Below are positions 50,567 to 59,219 of a DNA stretch of 64,000 nucleotides, one piece after another. The stretch comes from Streptosporangium roseum DSM 43021 (lineage in GTDB: Bacteria; Actinomycetota; Actinomycetes; Streptosporangiales; Streptosporangiaceae): the NCBI RefSeq assembly GCF_000024865.1, contig NC_013595.1, positions 8,804,001-8,868,000 of the forward strand, in the 5' to 3' direction. The position numbers and the translations under genes are program-made. Numbering within the stretch: the stretch's first letter is position 1; each line of letters opens with the position of its first letter. Under the pieces are notes generated by a model. It was given only the letters and a program-made list of their open reading frames with translations. It was not told the DNA's origin and searched no databases.

Positions 50567-51316
50567 TCAGCCGGCGGAACCGCCCGCCGGGCCGAGGCGG
50601 GCCTGGAGGCCGTCGAGGACTCGCTCGAGCCCGTAGGCGAAGGTCTCCTCCCGGTTCTTCTCCGGGTCCTCGCCCCGGTAGGTCGCGTACAGCTCCCGCA
50701 GCCTCGGATACGCCAGCGCGGCCGCCTCGGCGGCCGGCCACAGGTCCTCCACCACGTCCCGCTCGCTCCGGGCGCCACCGGCGAGCTTCGTGAGCATCGC
50801 GGCTTCGCTGGTCGCCGTCCCCAGGACGTACGCGGCAACCGTCTGCACGGCCTGGTCGGCCTCTCTCAGCGCGAAGCCCGCCGCCTCGAACACGGCGAGC
50901 ATGCGGTCGGACTGCCGCATCATGTTCGGCCCCAGGTAGGCCAGCCCCACCTCGTCGAGCACGGAGACCATCCAGGGATGGCGGAGGATCACCGACCGCA
51001 TGCTGCGGGCGCAGCCGACGGCGGCCGCCCGCCAGTCGGCCGGATCTTCGACGTCCGGCACCCGCATTTCGCTGTAGACCTCGTCCACGACCAGTTCGAT
51101 CAGCTCGTCCTTGTTGGCCACGTGCCAGTAGATCGCGGTGGCCACGGCGCCCAGCCGGCCACCGAGGCGCCGCATGCTCAGGGCGTCGATCCCCTCGCCG
51201 TCGAGCAGCTTGAGGGCCTCGGACACGATCTGCTCCCGGCTCAGCGCCGGCTGTTCGCGCCGTTGCCTGCGCGGCCGGGTCCACACCGAGGGGAGCGGCG
51301 ATTCGTCGGCTGACAT
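50567..51316 (-). CDS. TetR-family repressor of the adjacent efflux pump (249 aa)
   Basis: N-terminal TetR helix-turn-helix: LSREQIVSEALKLLDGEGIDALSMRRLGGRLGAVATAIYWHVANKDEL. The longer C-terminal part fits the TetR_C-type ligand domain. ATG 51316 (MSADESPLPSVWTRP) has AAAGGAGG upstream; frames further upstream are divergent-region noise. Divergent from a DHA2 MFS pump, with five copies of a shared 13-bp element between the two starts. Confidence 0.94.
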   Translation of the reverse strand: MSADESPLPSVWTRPRRQRREQPALSREQIVSEALKLLDGEGIDALSMRRLGGRLGAVATAIYWHVANKDELIELVVDEVYSEMRVPDVEDPADWRAAAVGCARSMRSVILRHPWMVSVLDEVGLAYLGPNMMRQSDRMLAVFEAAGFALREADQAVQTVAAYVLGTATSEAAMLTKLAGGARSERDVVEDLWPAAEAAALAYPRLRELYATYRGEDPEKNREETFAYGLERVLDGLQARLGPAGGSAG

Positions 51317-51361
51317 GCGGGCCTCCTTTGGTCGGACGGAATTGCACGTCGTACGCGTGAA

Positions 51362-51473
51362 TGTACAGCGTTCAAGCAACATGTCGAGCGAAGCCCCTCC
51401 TTGCACAGCGTCCAGGGGTTGAACACTGTGCAGTTTTAACTGTACGGTGTTCATCAATCCCGAACGCCGTACA
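51362..51473. promoter_or_regulatory. TetR operators (five 13-bp elements)
   Basis: Consensus TGTACRGYGTTCA. Element A 51362-51374 (TGTACAGCGTTCA); B 51402-51414 (TGCACAGCGTCCA); C 51420-51432 inverted (TGAACACTGTGCA); D 51441-51453 (TGTACGGTGTTCA); E 51461-51473 inverted (CGAACGCCGTACA). B/C and D/E each form a large palindrome (arms 13 bp, gaps 5 and 7). Site D/E lies just in front of the pump's ribosome-binding site. Confidence 0.78.
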
Positions 51474-51486
51474 AGAAGGAGGAGTG

Positions 51487-53010
51487 ATGGATCGTCACCC
51501 CCGGCGCTGGCTCATCCTCGCCGTGCTCTGCCTCAGCACATTGGCGCTGGTCGTCGACAACGCCGTGCTCACCGTGGCGATCCCGCCGCTCACCGAGGAC
51601 CTGGGGGCGAGCACCCAGGACATTCAGTGGATCATCGACGGATACATCCTGGTCTTCGCCGGTCTGCTGCTCACCGCGGGCAGCCTGTCGGACCGGTACG
51701 GCCGGCGGCGCGTAATGATCATCGGCCTTGTGATCTTCGGAGCCGCCTCGCTGCTGGCCACCTATGCCGCCGGCCCGGGACAGCTGATCGCGGGCCGCGT
51801 CCTGATGGGAGTCGGCGGCGCCCTGGTCATGCCGAGCACGCTGTCGATCCTCATCACCGTGTTCGACGACGCCGAACGGCGCAGGGCGATGTCGATCTGG
51901 AGCGCGGTGCTCATGGTCGGCGTGGTCGGCGGCCCGGTCGTGGGCGGCGCGCTCATCTCCCACTTCTGGTGGGGCTCGGTGTTCCTGATCAACGTTCCGG
52001 TCGTGATCGTGGCGGTCACCGCCGCCATCGCGTGGATGCCGGAGTCCAGAGGACCCTGGCGCAGGGCCGACCCGCTCGGCGCGATCCTGTCCATGGCCGG
52101 CCTGTCCGCCCTGGTCTGGACGGTCATCGCGCTTCCGCAGCACGGCCTGGCCCACCCGGGCACCCTGGTCGCGCTCGCCGTGGCAGTGATCGGCCTGGCG
52201 GGATTCGTGATCTGGGAGCTGCGCACGCCGTACCCGATGGTCCCGCTCGGCCTCTTCCGCGACCGCAACTTCAGCGGAGGCAGCCTGTCCCTCATGCTGG
52301 TGCAGGTCGGCAACGGCGGGCTGCTGCTGGCGCTTCCCCAGTATCTGCAGTTCGTGCTCGGATACTCGCCCACCCAGGCCGGCCTGGCCCTGGCGCCGAT
52401 GGCGCTGGTCGTGATCGTGGTCAACGCCGTCGGCGCCACCCTGGGGCAGAAGATCGGCAACCGGCCCCTGACGGTCGCCGGGTTGATCGTGCTGGCGGCC
52501 GGGTTCGGCCTGCTGGCGACCCTCTCGCCGGGCGACGGCTCCGCGATGGTGACCACCGCCCTGGTCCTGTTCGGCGCGGGAGGCGGCCTGGCGCAGCCGG
52601 CGGCCATCGCGGCGCTGATGGGAGCCGTGCCGCACGAGCACGCCGGGGTCGGGTCCGCGCTCAACGACACCGTCCAGCAGGCCGGGGCCGCGCTGGGCGT
52701 GGCCGTCCTGGGCAGCGTCCTGGCCGGCGGCTTCACCGCGGCCATGCCCGCGGCGGCGCCCGAGGCGGCCCGCCACTCGATCGGCGACGCGCTCGCCGTG
52801 GCCGCCCGCACCGGCGACGCGAGCCTGGCCGGTGCCGCCCGTGACGCCTTCACCACCGGCATGTCCGTCAGCTTCGCGGCCGGCGCCTGTGGCGTGCTGG
52901 CCGCTGCCGTGCTGGCCCTGCTCGTCATGCGTGACCGTAAGGCCTCCCCGGCGCGGAGCGGCCCGGCCGAGGAGGCCGCCGCGAGCACGCCACCGGCCCT
53001 GAGCCGTTGA
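51487..53010 (+). CDS. DHA2-family MFS drug efflux transporter (507 aa)
   Basis: Fourteen-helix QacA/EmrB-type H+ antiporter. MDRHPRRWLILAVLCLSTLALVVDNAVLTVAIPPL opens the first helix (with the family's VVDNAVLTVAIP motif D1-like), QWIIDGYILVFAGLLLTAGSLSDRYGRRRVM gives motif A, and GPVVGGALI motif C. ATG 51487 has AAGGAGG upstream (a GTG one codon earlier is possible). Controlled by the divergent TetR. Substrate unknown. Confidence 0.94.
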   Translation: MDRHPRRWLILAVLCLSTLALVVDNAVLTVAIPPLTEDLGASTQDIQWIIDGYILVFAGLLLTAGSLSDRYGRRRVMIIGLVIFGAASLLATYAAGPGQLIAGRVLMGVGGALVMPSTLSILITVFDDAERRRAMSIWSAVLMVGVVGGPVVGGALISHFWWGSVFLINVPVVIVAVTAAIAWMPESRGPWRRADPLGAILSMAGLSALVWTVIALPQHGLAHPGTLVALAVAVIGLAGFVIWELRTPYPMVPLGLFRDRNFSGGSLSLMLVQVGNGGLLLALPQYLQFVLGYSPTQAGLALAPMALVVIVVNAVGATLGQKIGNRPLTVAGLIVLAAGFGLLATLSPGDGSAMVTTALVLFGAGGGLAQPAAIAALMGAVPHEHAGVGSALNDTVQQAGAALGVAVLGSVLAGGFTAAMPAAAPEAARHSIGDALAVAARTGDASLAGAARDAFTTGMSVSFAAGACGVLAAAVLALLVMRDRKASPARSGPAEEAAASTPPALSR

Positions 53011-53113
53011 GTGGAAATCGCCGACCGGATCCTCACCCCGGCCCCGATCGACATGGAAGTGATCACGGACCTGTTCGGCCGACCCTCGCTCCGGCGAGAT
53101 CGCAGGACGGGGC

Positions 53114-53236
53114 TCAGCGGGTGGGAGCGCCCCCGTTGTCGCGACGGTCCAGCGCGGTCTGGAGCGCGGCGGCGGCCTCGTCCTCGGTCTCTTCGGAACG
53201 GTTCCAGGGATACATGTCGTACATGGCGATTCTCAT
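53114..53236 (-). CDS. Small 40-residue protein downstream of serA
   Basis: Found by reading; begins MRIAMYDMYPWNRSEETEDEAAAALQTALDRRDNGGAPTR (split here for length only: aromatic YDMYPW, then acidic and helical). Same strand as serA but beyond its hairpin, so possibly independent. Compact, acidic, no signal. Similar short proteins occur in related genomes as I recall, but I cannot confirm. The upstream GAGATGAGAG is a weak ribosome-binding site. Confidence 0.45.
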   Translation of the reverse strand: MRIAMYDMYPWNRSEETEDEAAAALQTALDRRDNGGAPTR

Positions 53237-53487
53237 CTCTCATCTCGGTCGCATGCGAGCAGGGGAGATGGTCCGGATTCCGGTCACGGATCCGGACCGG
53301 GCCCGAGTGTCACGGTCCGGGTCGCGGACCGTCGACGGCGACGTACAGCCGGCGCGCTGCCGGCCTGTCCTGTCAGGCCCCGCCGCGGCAGGTAATGAGT
53401 ACGAGAACCTGGCGCATTTCATGCCAGGTTACCCGCCCGTAGGAATGCCGTCTCGCCCGCCGTACACACTTCTCACATGCTGAGACG
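53237..53487. other. Gene-free stretch downstream of serA
   Basis: About 250 bp between the small minus-strand ORF and the serA terminator. It contains GTCCGGATTCCGGTC and ATCCGGACCGG blocks rich in CCGGA and no credible gene. Confidence 0.5.
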
Positions 53488-53530
53488 CCGAACGGCTGCC
53501 GCCCCGGGCGACGGGGCGGCAGCCGTTCGG
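53488..53530 (-). terminator. Terminator of serA
   Basis: 18-bp perfect stem CCGAACGGCTGCCGCCCC / GGGGCGGCAGCCGTTCGG around a 7-base loop, 11 bp after the serA stop. T-tract weak, as is common in this genome. Confidence 0.85.
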
Positions 53531-53540
53531 TGGAGACGGG

Positions 53541-55130
53541 CTAGTCGGCCAGGTCGACCGAGCGGCCGCTGTCGGCGCCGATCTCGGCGCCGATCTGGTC
53601 GATCACGTCGGCCGGGATGCCGGTGTCGACGGTCAGCGCGATCAGGGCCTTGCCGCCCTTGACGTCACGGGCCACCTGCATCGAGGCGATGTTGATGCCG
53701 TGGTCGCCGAGGATGCGGCCGACGACGCCGACGATGCCGGGACGGTCGGTGTAGGTGAAGAACGACAGGTGGTCGGTCGGCTCGATCTCCATCTGGTAGC
53801 CGTTGACCTCGACGATCTTCGTGATCTGGCGCGGGCCCGACAGGGTGCCGGAGACCGAGATCGTGCGGCCGTCGGCGAGGACGCCGCGGACGGTGACGAC
53901 GTTGCGCCAGTCGGGGCTCTCGGAGCTGGTGACCAGCTCGACGGTCACGCCGCGGTCCTTGGCCAGGAGCGGGGCGTTGACGTAGGTGACCGAGTCCTCG
54001 ACCACGTCGGTGAAGATGCCCTTGAGGGCGGCCAGCTCCAGCACGCGGACGTCCTGGGAGGCGATCTCGCCGCGGACCTCGACGTCGAGCCTGGTGGCGA
54101 CCTCGCCCGCCAGGGCGGTGAACACCCGGCCGAGCTTCTCGGCCAGCGGCAGGCCCGGCTTGACGTCCTCGGCGACAGCGCCGCCCTGGACGTTGACCGC
54201 GTCCGGCACGAACTCGCCGGCGAGGGCGAGCTTCACGCTCCGCGCGACCTGGGTGCCGGCCTTCTCCTGGGCCTCGTGGGTGGAGGCGCCCAGGTGCGGG
54301 GTGACGACGACCTGGTCCAGCTCGAACAGCGGGCTGTCGGTGACGGGCTCCTTGGGGAAGACGTCGATGCCGGCGCCGGCGACGCGGCCTTCCTTGATCG
54401 CCGAGTAGAGCGCGTTCTCGTCGATGATGCCGCCGCGGGCGACGTTGATCAGGCGCACCGACGGCTTGACCGTGTGGAGCTCCTTGTCGCCGATGAGCCC
54501 GACGGTCTCCTTGGACTTGGGCAGGTGCACGGTGATGAAGTCGGCCTCGCGCAGCGCCTCCTCCAGCGACACCAGGCGGACGCCCATCTGCGCGGCGCGG
54601 GCCGGCTGCAGGTAGGGGTCGTAGGCGATCAGCTCGACGCCGAACGGCTGCAGCCGCTGGGCGACGAGCTGGCCGATCTTGCCGAGGCCGAGGATCGCGA
54701 CGACCTTCTCGTCGAGCTCCACGCCGGTGTACTTCGAGCGCTTCCACTCGCCGCCCTTGAGCGCGGAGTGCGCCTGGGCGACGTTGCGGGCGGAGGCGAG
54801 GATCAGCGCGACGGTGTGCTCGGCGGCGCTGGTGATGTTGGAGGTGGGCGCGTTGACGACCATGACACCGGCCTTGGTGGCGGCCTCCACGTCCACGTTG
54901 TCCAGACCGACGCCGGCCCGGGCGACGACCCGGAGCTTGGGCGCGGCGGCGACGGCTTCGGCGTCCACCTGCGTGGCGCTGCGCACGATGAGCGCGTCCA
55001 CGTCGGCGAGCGCGGGCAGGAACTGGGCGCGGTCGGCGCCATCGGCGTGGCGGACTTCGAAGTCCGCGCCCAGGACCGCGAGACCGGCCTCGGAGAGTTC
55101 CTCGGCGACCAGTACGACGGGCTTGTTCAC
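53541..55130 (-). CDS. serA: D-3-phosphoglycerate dehydrogenase SerA (529 aa)
   Basis: First step of serine synthesis. The NAD-binding core includes VVARAGVGLDNVD, VAILGLGKIGQLVAQRL, NVARGGIIDENALY and VVTPHLGASTHEAQ (catalytic His). The C-terminal ~200 residues hold an ASB intervening domain and an ACT domain (LSFFTYTDRPGIVGVVGRILGDHGINIA), the mycobacterial-type long form sensitive to serine. GTG start. Possible promoter with an operator palindrome upstream. Confidence 0.97.
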   Translation of the reverse strand: MNKPVVLVAEELSEAGLAVLGADFEVRHADGADRAQFLPALADVDALIVRSATQVDAEAVAAAPKLRVVARAGVGLDNVDVEAATKAGVMVVNAPTSNITSAAEHTVALILASARNVAQAHSALKGGEWKRSKYTGVELDEKVVAILGLGKIGQLVAQRLQPFGVELIAYDPYLQPARAAQMGVRLVSLEEALREADFITVHLPKSKETVGLIGDKELHTVKPSVRLINVARGGIIDENALYSAIKEGRVAGAGIDVFPKEPVTDSPLFELDQVVVTPHLGASTHEAQEKAGTQVARSVKLALAGEFVPDAVNVQGGAVAEDVKPGLPLAEKLGRVFTALAGEVATRLDVEVRGEIASQDVRVLELAALKGIFTDVVEDSVTYVNAPLLAKDRGVTVELVTSSESPDWRNVVTVRGVLADGRTISVSGTLSGPRQITKIVEVNGYQMEIEPTDHLSFFTYTDRPGIVGVVGRILGDHGINIASMQVARDVKGGKALIALTVDTGIPADVIDQIGAEIGADSGRSVDLAD

Positions 55131-55169
55131 AGGCTAGATCCTTTGAGACGTGGAGGAGCTGCACGGACC

Positions 55170-55210
55170 TCACGTAGTCTATCGGCGCTTGTGAACGCGT
55201 TCACGAGTGT
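55170..55210 (-). promoter_or_regulatory. serA promoter with overlapping palindrome
   Basis: On the minus strand GTGAAC, 17-bp spacer, TAGACT, about 40 bp before the GTG start. The -35 coincides with the perfect 14-bp palindrome GTGAACGCGTTCAC (55191-55204), a probable regulator site. Confidence 0.6.
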
Positions 55211-55346
55211 CCCGCGATCCGAGACGGGCCGACTGAGGTACCCACCCCTGACGCATCCATGCGCAGAAAATTCAACTTGGTATTGCTACTGGCAAAAGTT
55301 CACGATTACCCTCATAAGCCGTGGTCCCCTACCTATCGTTCCTCAT

Positions 55347-56306
55347 ATGAGCATCGGGAACCCCGCTCTCGGCGATGTGCTCGCACAGCACGGCGGCCCG
55401 CACCGCCTGCTGACGGCGCTTGCCGAATGGGGACTCCTGGTTGCCGTGCGACCGGACCGCTCCGTCGTGCTCGGCACGACGCAGGCGGGTGAACGGGTGC
55501 TGCTCGGATACACCTCCGCGAGCACCTACGCACGGCACCGTGGCAGCCACTCGTTGTCGGCCTGCGACGCCGACACCATCCTCGACATCCAGCGCGTCAC
55601 CGGTGTGCGGGAAATCGTGATCGACGCGGCGGGACCGGCGGCGGCCGCCGTCCCCATCGAGGACCTCCAGCGCTACCTGCTGTCGACCCGCACCGGCCCC
55701 ACGCCGGCGCTGTCCGGCGTGGCCCTGACGGCGTACGCGACCGGGGCGATGGCCACGGTCTCGCGCCCGCAGACTCCGCCGGTGACACGCCAGCCGGAGT
55801 TCCCGGCGACGCGCCCGCCGGAGACCCCGGTCGCGCGCCGGCCGGAGTTCCCGGTCGCGCGCCCGCCGGAGACCCCGGCGGCACACCCGCAGCGGGCCTC
55901 CGTGCCGGCCGCGCCCGCCCAGCCATGGATCCCCGCGCCCCGCCCCCACCTGTCGGGGCCGATGCAGATGGTCGACCCCGGCTACCGGCGGTGCGAGCAT
56001 CCGATCCTGCCCGCGCTGCGCGTGGCGATCTCGCACGTGCTCGCCGACTACCCGCTCGTCCACCACGTGTGGATCTCCGAGGCCCGCACCTCCTCCGGCG
56101 CGCCGGGGATCATGCTGCACGTCAAGGTGCACATGTCGGCCGCCGAGGACGTGGTCAGGGACATCCATCGCGGGGTCCGCGCCCGGCTGCCGCAGCTCGC
56201 GGCGAGCGAGGCGCCGATCCTCATGGCCCGGGTCGCCGACGCGCGCAGCGAGCAGCGGATGGTCGAGATCGGCGCCCACGTGGTCTGCGCCGACGTCACC
56301 GGCTGA
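55347..56306 (+). CDS. Protein of unknown function with octapeptide repeats (319 aa)
   Basis: No family recognised. N-terminal domain (about 1-145): LGDVLAQHGGPHRLLTALAEWGLLVAVRPDRS, VLLGYTSAS, CDADTILDIQRVTGVREIVID (SseB-like hints). Residues 148-179 are four tandem 8-residue units R-x-P-E-F/T-P-x-x, then a Pro-rich linker and a C-terminal domain of about 115 residues (LPALRVAISHVLADYPLVHHVWIS..., MLHVKVHMSA). No signal or membrane segment. TATCGT eight bases before the ATG (55347) suggests a leaderless mRNA. Confidence 0.75.
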   Translation: MSIGNPALGDVLAQHGGPHRLLTALAEWGLLVAVRPDRSVVLGTTQAGERVLLGYTSASTYARHRGSHSLSACDADTILDIQRVTGVREIVIDAAGPAAAAVPIEDLQRYLLSTRTGPTPALSGVALTAYATGAMATVSRPQTPPVTRQPEFPATRPPETPVARRPEFPVARPPETPAAHPQRASVPAAPAQPWIPAPRPHLSGPMQMVDPGYRRCEHPILPALRVAISHVLADYPLVHHVWISEARTSSGAPGIMLHVKVHMSAAEDVVRDIHRGVRARLPQLAASEAPILMARVADARSEQRMVEIGAHVVCADVTG

Positions 56307-56364
56307 CCGGACCCGCACGCGCACACCGCGCGGGAGCCCGCACGGGTACGTCGACGCAGGGAGA

Positions 56365-56390
56365 GCCCGCACCGCGAGGGCGGTGCGGGC
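56365..56390. terminator. Hairpin between the unknown gene and the ABC permease
   Basis: 11-bp perfect stem GCCCGCACCGC / GCGGTGCGGGC with GAGG loop, between two convergent stops (56306 and 56467). Confidence 0.7.
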
Positions 56391-56466
56391 GAGGACCCGC
56401 GCGAGTACGGCGGCGCGCGGCTCGGGCGGGCCACCGTACCCGATGTGATCACCTCCGCCGCGGCCG

Positions 56467-59142
56467 CTATCCGGTCCGGCGGGTCAGCGTCGTTCTCGTC
56501 CGGGTGAACGCCCCCGCCAGCAACGCCGCCAGCACTGGCAGCCCGACCACCAGTGCCACGAGGAAGAGCCAGGGGATCTCGATGGTCGGCGCCCTGCCGG
56601 GGAACGGCGGCAGCCCCCCGGGCGTCGTCGGCCCGCCGACATTCCTTGCCTGTCCCAGCACCGGCCAGATCGCCGCGATCCCGGTCGCGATCCCCGCGAG
56701 GGCACCGACCAGCGCGCCAAGCCCGGCGATGAACCCCGCCTGCCCGGCGACGACCAGCCGCCGCGTGCCGGGCGGCGCCCCGACGGCGGCCATGGTCGCG
56801 AGGTCGGGCCGCAGGTCGGCCGCCGCGAGCCCGGTGGCGGCGAACGTGCCACCCAGCACCAGGACCGACGCCGCAGCGAGGAACAGCGCCAGCTGCGGAA
56901 GAACGCCCTGCCCGAGCCCGCCCTGAACGAACACGTCGACGCTGCCGCCTGCCGCCGCCGCCAACTCCCGCTCCAGCTTGCCCTCCCGCTCCCGGTCGAG
57001 TAGGTGGCCGGCGGGGTCGATGTACAGCGTGTCGGCCTTCGTCTTCAGCCCGATGGCATGGAGTGCGGAGGCAGGGAGCACCCCGACTGCGTACTGGGGG
57101 TCGGCGGCCTCGGCCACGACCGCGGGGACCGTGAGGTCGTCCGGGACCTCGTACTCCTCGGAGGTGAACGCCATGACATGCAGCCTCATCCGCCCGTCAC
57201 GCACCAGGCGCGGGTCGAACGCCACGGCCTTGCCCGCGTCGAGCGCCGCCGCGGCGACCGGATCCCGCCGCCCCTGGACGAGCTCCAGCAGCTGCCGACC
57301 TCCGACTGGCAGCCCTCCGGAGTAGGAACGTCCCGCGTACGGCCCGCCGTCCGAGAAGTGCAGGGGGGCGAGCTCGATGGAGGTTCCCGTGATGTCCAAG
57401 GGCTCGGCGGCCTCGATCAGCGGTGTCTCGGGGAACATCCGCTCGGCGACCGCCTTGATCCCGGTCCACCGGGCGTCGTCGCGGTCGGGCCCGCTGATCC
57501 TCATGATCCCCTCGGGGAGCGCCGCCTGGAAAGAGTCCCGGCTGACGGCGAAGTTGCTGTTGGTCATGACAGCCATCGCGGTGAAGGCCGCCGCCGCCGT
57601 CATGACCGCCGCGACAGCGGAGGCCGTACGGCCCCGGTGGCGGGAGGCGTCGCGGGCGGCCAGCCGGACCGGCAGGGGAAGCCGCGTGGCCAGGCTCGCC
57701 GCGATCCTGACCAGCGCCGGAGCCAGCGCGACCAACCCCAGTTGGGCCAGGACGGCCGCGGCGAGGACCCAGACCGGGTGGAACCTGACAGCGAACACGG
57801 CCGCAGCGGCGCCGACCACGAGCAGGACCAGGCCGAGGACCGGACGGCCCGCGCGGTCGCGCGCCTGGCTCCTACGCCCGCCGAGCACCGCCGCGACGTC
57901 CTGACGGGCCGCCTGTACGGCGGGCACCACGGCGGCCGTGATCCCGCTGACCGCCCCCAGCAGGGTGACGGTCAGGATCGGGTGCCACGGGATGTCCAGT
58001 GGACCGAGCCCGCCGATCAGCCGACCCGCTTCCAGCAGTGCCGCCAGTGCCCCCAGGCCGACGCCCAGGATCAGGCCGAGCAGCGCCGCGCCACCGCCCA
58101 GAACCACACCATCGGCTAAAACGATCATGCGGAGGTGCCCCGGTGCCCCGCCCTGCGCGGCGATCAGCGCCAGCTCGCGGCGGCGGCGGCGCAGCCCGAC
58201 CGCGAAGGCGGGACCGGCGAGCAGCACCACCTCCAGCACACTCATGACCACGGCGAGGCCGATGGCCATGAGCTGTTCGACGTCATAGGGGCTGACGATC
58301 CAGCAGCAGTCGTTTGAGCCGTCCGAGCCTTCGGGGACGACAGGAGCGCGGACGCCCAGCCCGGCGGCGTTCAGCCTGCGGATGTCCTCCCGGGTGATCG
58401 GTTGCGAGGTGTCGGCCAGCCAGCCGGTGCCCTGACCGTCCCGCCCATCGAGAAGCAGGGTGCCCGGCAAGCCCACGATCTCCGCACTCCTGGTCCGGTG
58501 CGGATGTTCGACCACGCCGACCACCCGCTTGGGCGTCTTCTTCGGGCCGACGGCCGGTGTCGTGCCGAGAGGCGCTCCCCGCTCCTCCGTCCCCGGAGTC
58601 ACCGCGATCTCCCCGGGAGCGGCCGGGAGGCGGCCGCGCAACAGGCGGTACATCCCGGCCGTCAGCGGGTCGCGCAGGTCCAGCTCATGGGCGGCCACGT
58701 GGTCGTAGCCATCCTCACCCCTGAAGTCGACGCTGCCGTCGTTCGCCGGGATGACCCGGGCTCCGTGGTCGAGCAGACTCACGATCTCCGCCGGCGAGCT
58801 GGGAACCTCCGTCCAGGAGATCTCACCGCCGGCGTCTCGCGCCGGGAATCGCTGCCCACCGAGCGTCCAGATCCGCAGGTCGGCGGCGCCGATCTGCGCG
58901 GTGAGGCCCTCGCGCGGGGTGATGTCCGCCGTCTCGGCGAAGGTCAGGGTCACGGTGATGACGAGAACGGGCAGGCCGACCATCGCGACGATCAGGGCGC
59001 TGCGGCCCCTGGACCGCAGCGCGTCCCGCCGGGAGATCCGCAGGGCGGCCAGAAGCGCGGCCAGCGGGGAGCGTGCGGCGCGCGGCCCGTCACCGTGCAC
59101 GCGGCCGGCGCCCGCGAGCCGTACGACCGGATCGAAACTCAT
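56467..59142 (-). CDS. ABC permease copy 2, fused to an ATPase N-terminus (891 aa)
   Basis: FtsX/MacB-like permease with an N-terminal helix, an extracytoplasmic domain, two FtsX repeats (VVLLAGPAFAVGLRRRRRELALIAAQGG; TFAATGLAAADLRPDLATMAAVG) and C-terminus GAFTRTRTTLTRRTG. Unlike the neighbouring copy, the first ~20 residues are MSFDPVVRLAGAGRVHGDGP, the opening of the ATPase gene, followed at once by the permease start (SPLAALLAALRISRRD). The start at 59142 keeps the ATPase's own ribosome-binding site AGGAGAG. It lacks its own ATPase and must share the neighbouring one, if functional. Last 68 bp nearly identical to the end of copy 1. Confidence 0.88.
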   Translation of the reverse strand: MSFDPVVRLAGAGRVHGDGPRAARSPLAALLAALRISRRDALRSRGRSALIVAMVGLPVLVITVTLTFAETADITPREGLTAQIGAADLRIWTLGGQRFPARDAGGEISWTEVPSSPAEIVSLLDHGARVIPANDGSVDFRGEDGYDHVAAHELDLRDPLTAGMYRLLRGRLPAAPGEIAVTPGTEERGAPLGTTPAVGPKKTPKRVVGVVEHPHRTRSAEIVGLPGTLLLDGRDGQGTGWLADTSQPITREDIRRLNAAGLGVRAPVVPEGSDGSNDCCWIVSPYDVEQLMAIGLAVVMSVLEVVLLAGPAFAVGLRRRRRELALIAAQGGAPGHLRMIVLADGVVLGGGAALLGLILGVGLGALAALLEAGRLIGGLGPLDIPWHPILTVTLLGAVSGITAAVVPAVQAARQDVAAVLGGRRSQARDRAGRPVLGLVLLVVGAAAAVFAVRFHPVWVLAAAVLAQLGLVALAPALVRIAASLATRLPLPVRLAARDASRHRGRTASAVAAVMTAAAAFTAMAVMTNSNFAVSRDSFQAALPEGIMRISGPDRDDARWTGIKAVAERMFPETPLIEAAEPLDITGTSIELAPLHFSDGGPYAGRSYSGGLPVGGRQLLELVQGRRDPVAAAALDAGKAVAFDPRLVRDGRMRLHVMAFTSEEYEVPDDLTVPAVVAEAADPQYAVGVLPASALHAIGLKTKADTLYIDPAGHLLDREREGKLERELAAAAGGSVDVFVQGGLGQGVLPQLALFLAAASVLVLGGTFAATGLAAADLRPDLATMAAVGAPPGTRRLVVAGQAGFIAGLGALVGALAGIATGIAAIWPVLGQARNVGGPTTPGGLPPFPGRAPTIEIPWLFLVALVVGLPVLAALLAGAFTRTRTTLTRRTG

Positions 59143-59219
59143 GATTGTCTCTCCTGCGCCTGGGCGAGGCCGTGAGCACGGCCTCGCGGTGATCGAGCAG
59201 GCGGTACCGCCCGCGGCCG
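59143..59219 (-). pseudogene. Relic of the padR 3' end
   Basis: Sequence upstream of copy 2 (GATTGTCTCTCCTGCG, GAGGCCGTGAGCACGGCCTCG, GGTGATCGAGCA) is nearly identical to the bases around the end of padR and start of the ATPase at 62548-62605. No intact frame. It shows the duplication included the padR 3' end. Confidence 0.8.

Noticed and set aside
53700..55346. The 868-residue plus-strand frame that runs over serA before the unknown gene at 55347.
   Set aside because: The part before 55347 is antisense to serA; the real start is the ATG with a -10 box at 55347.
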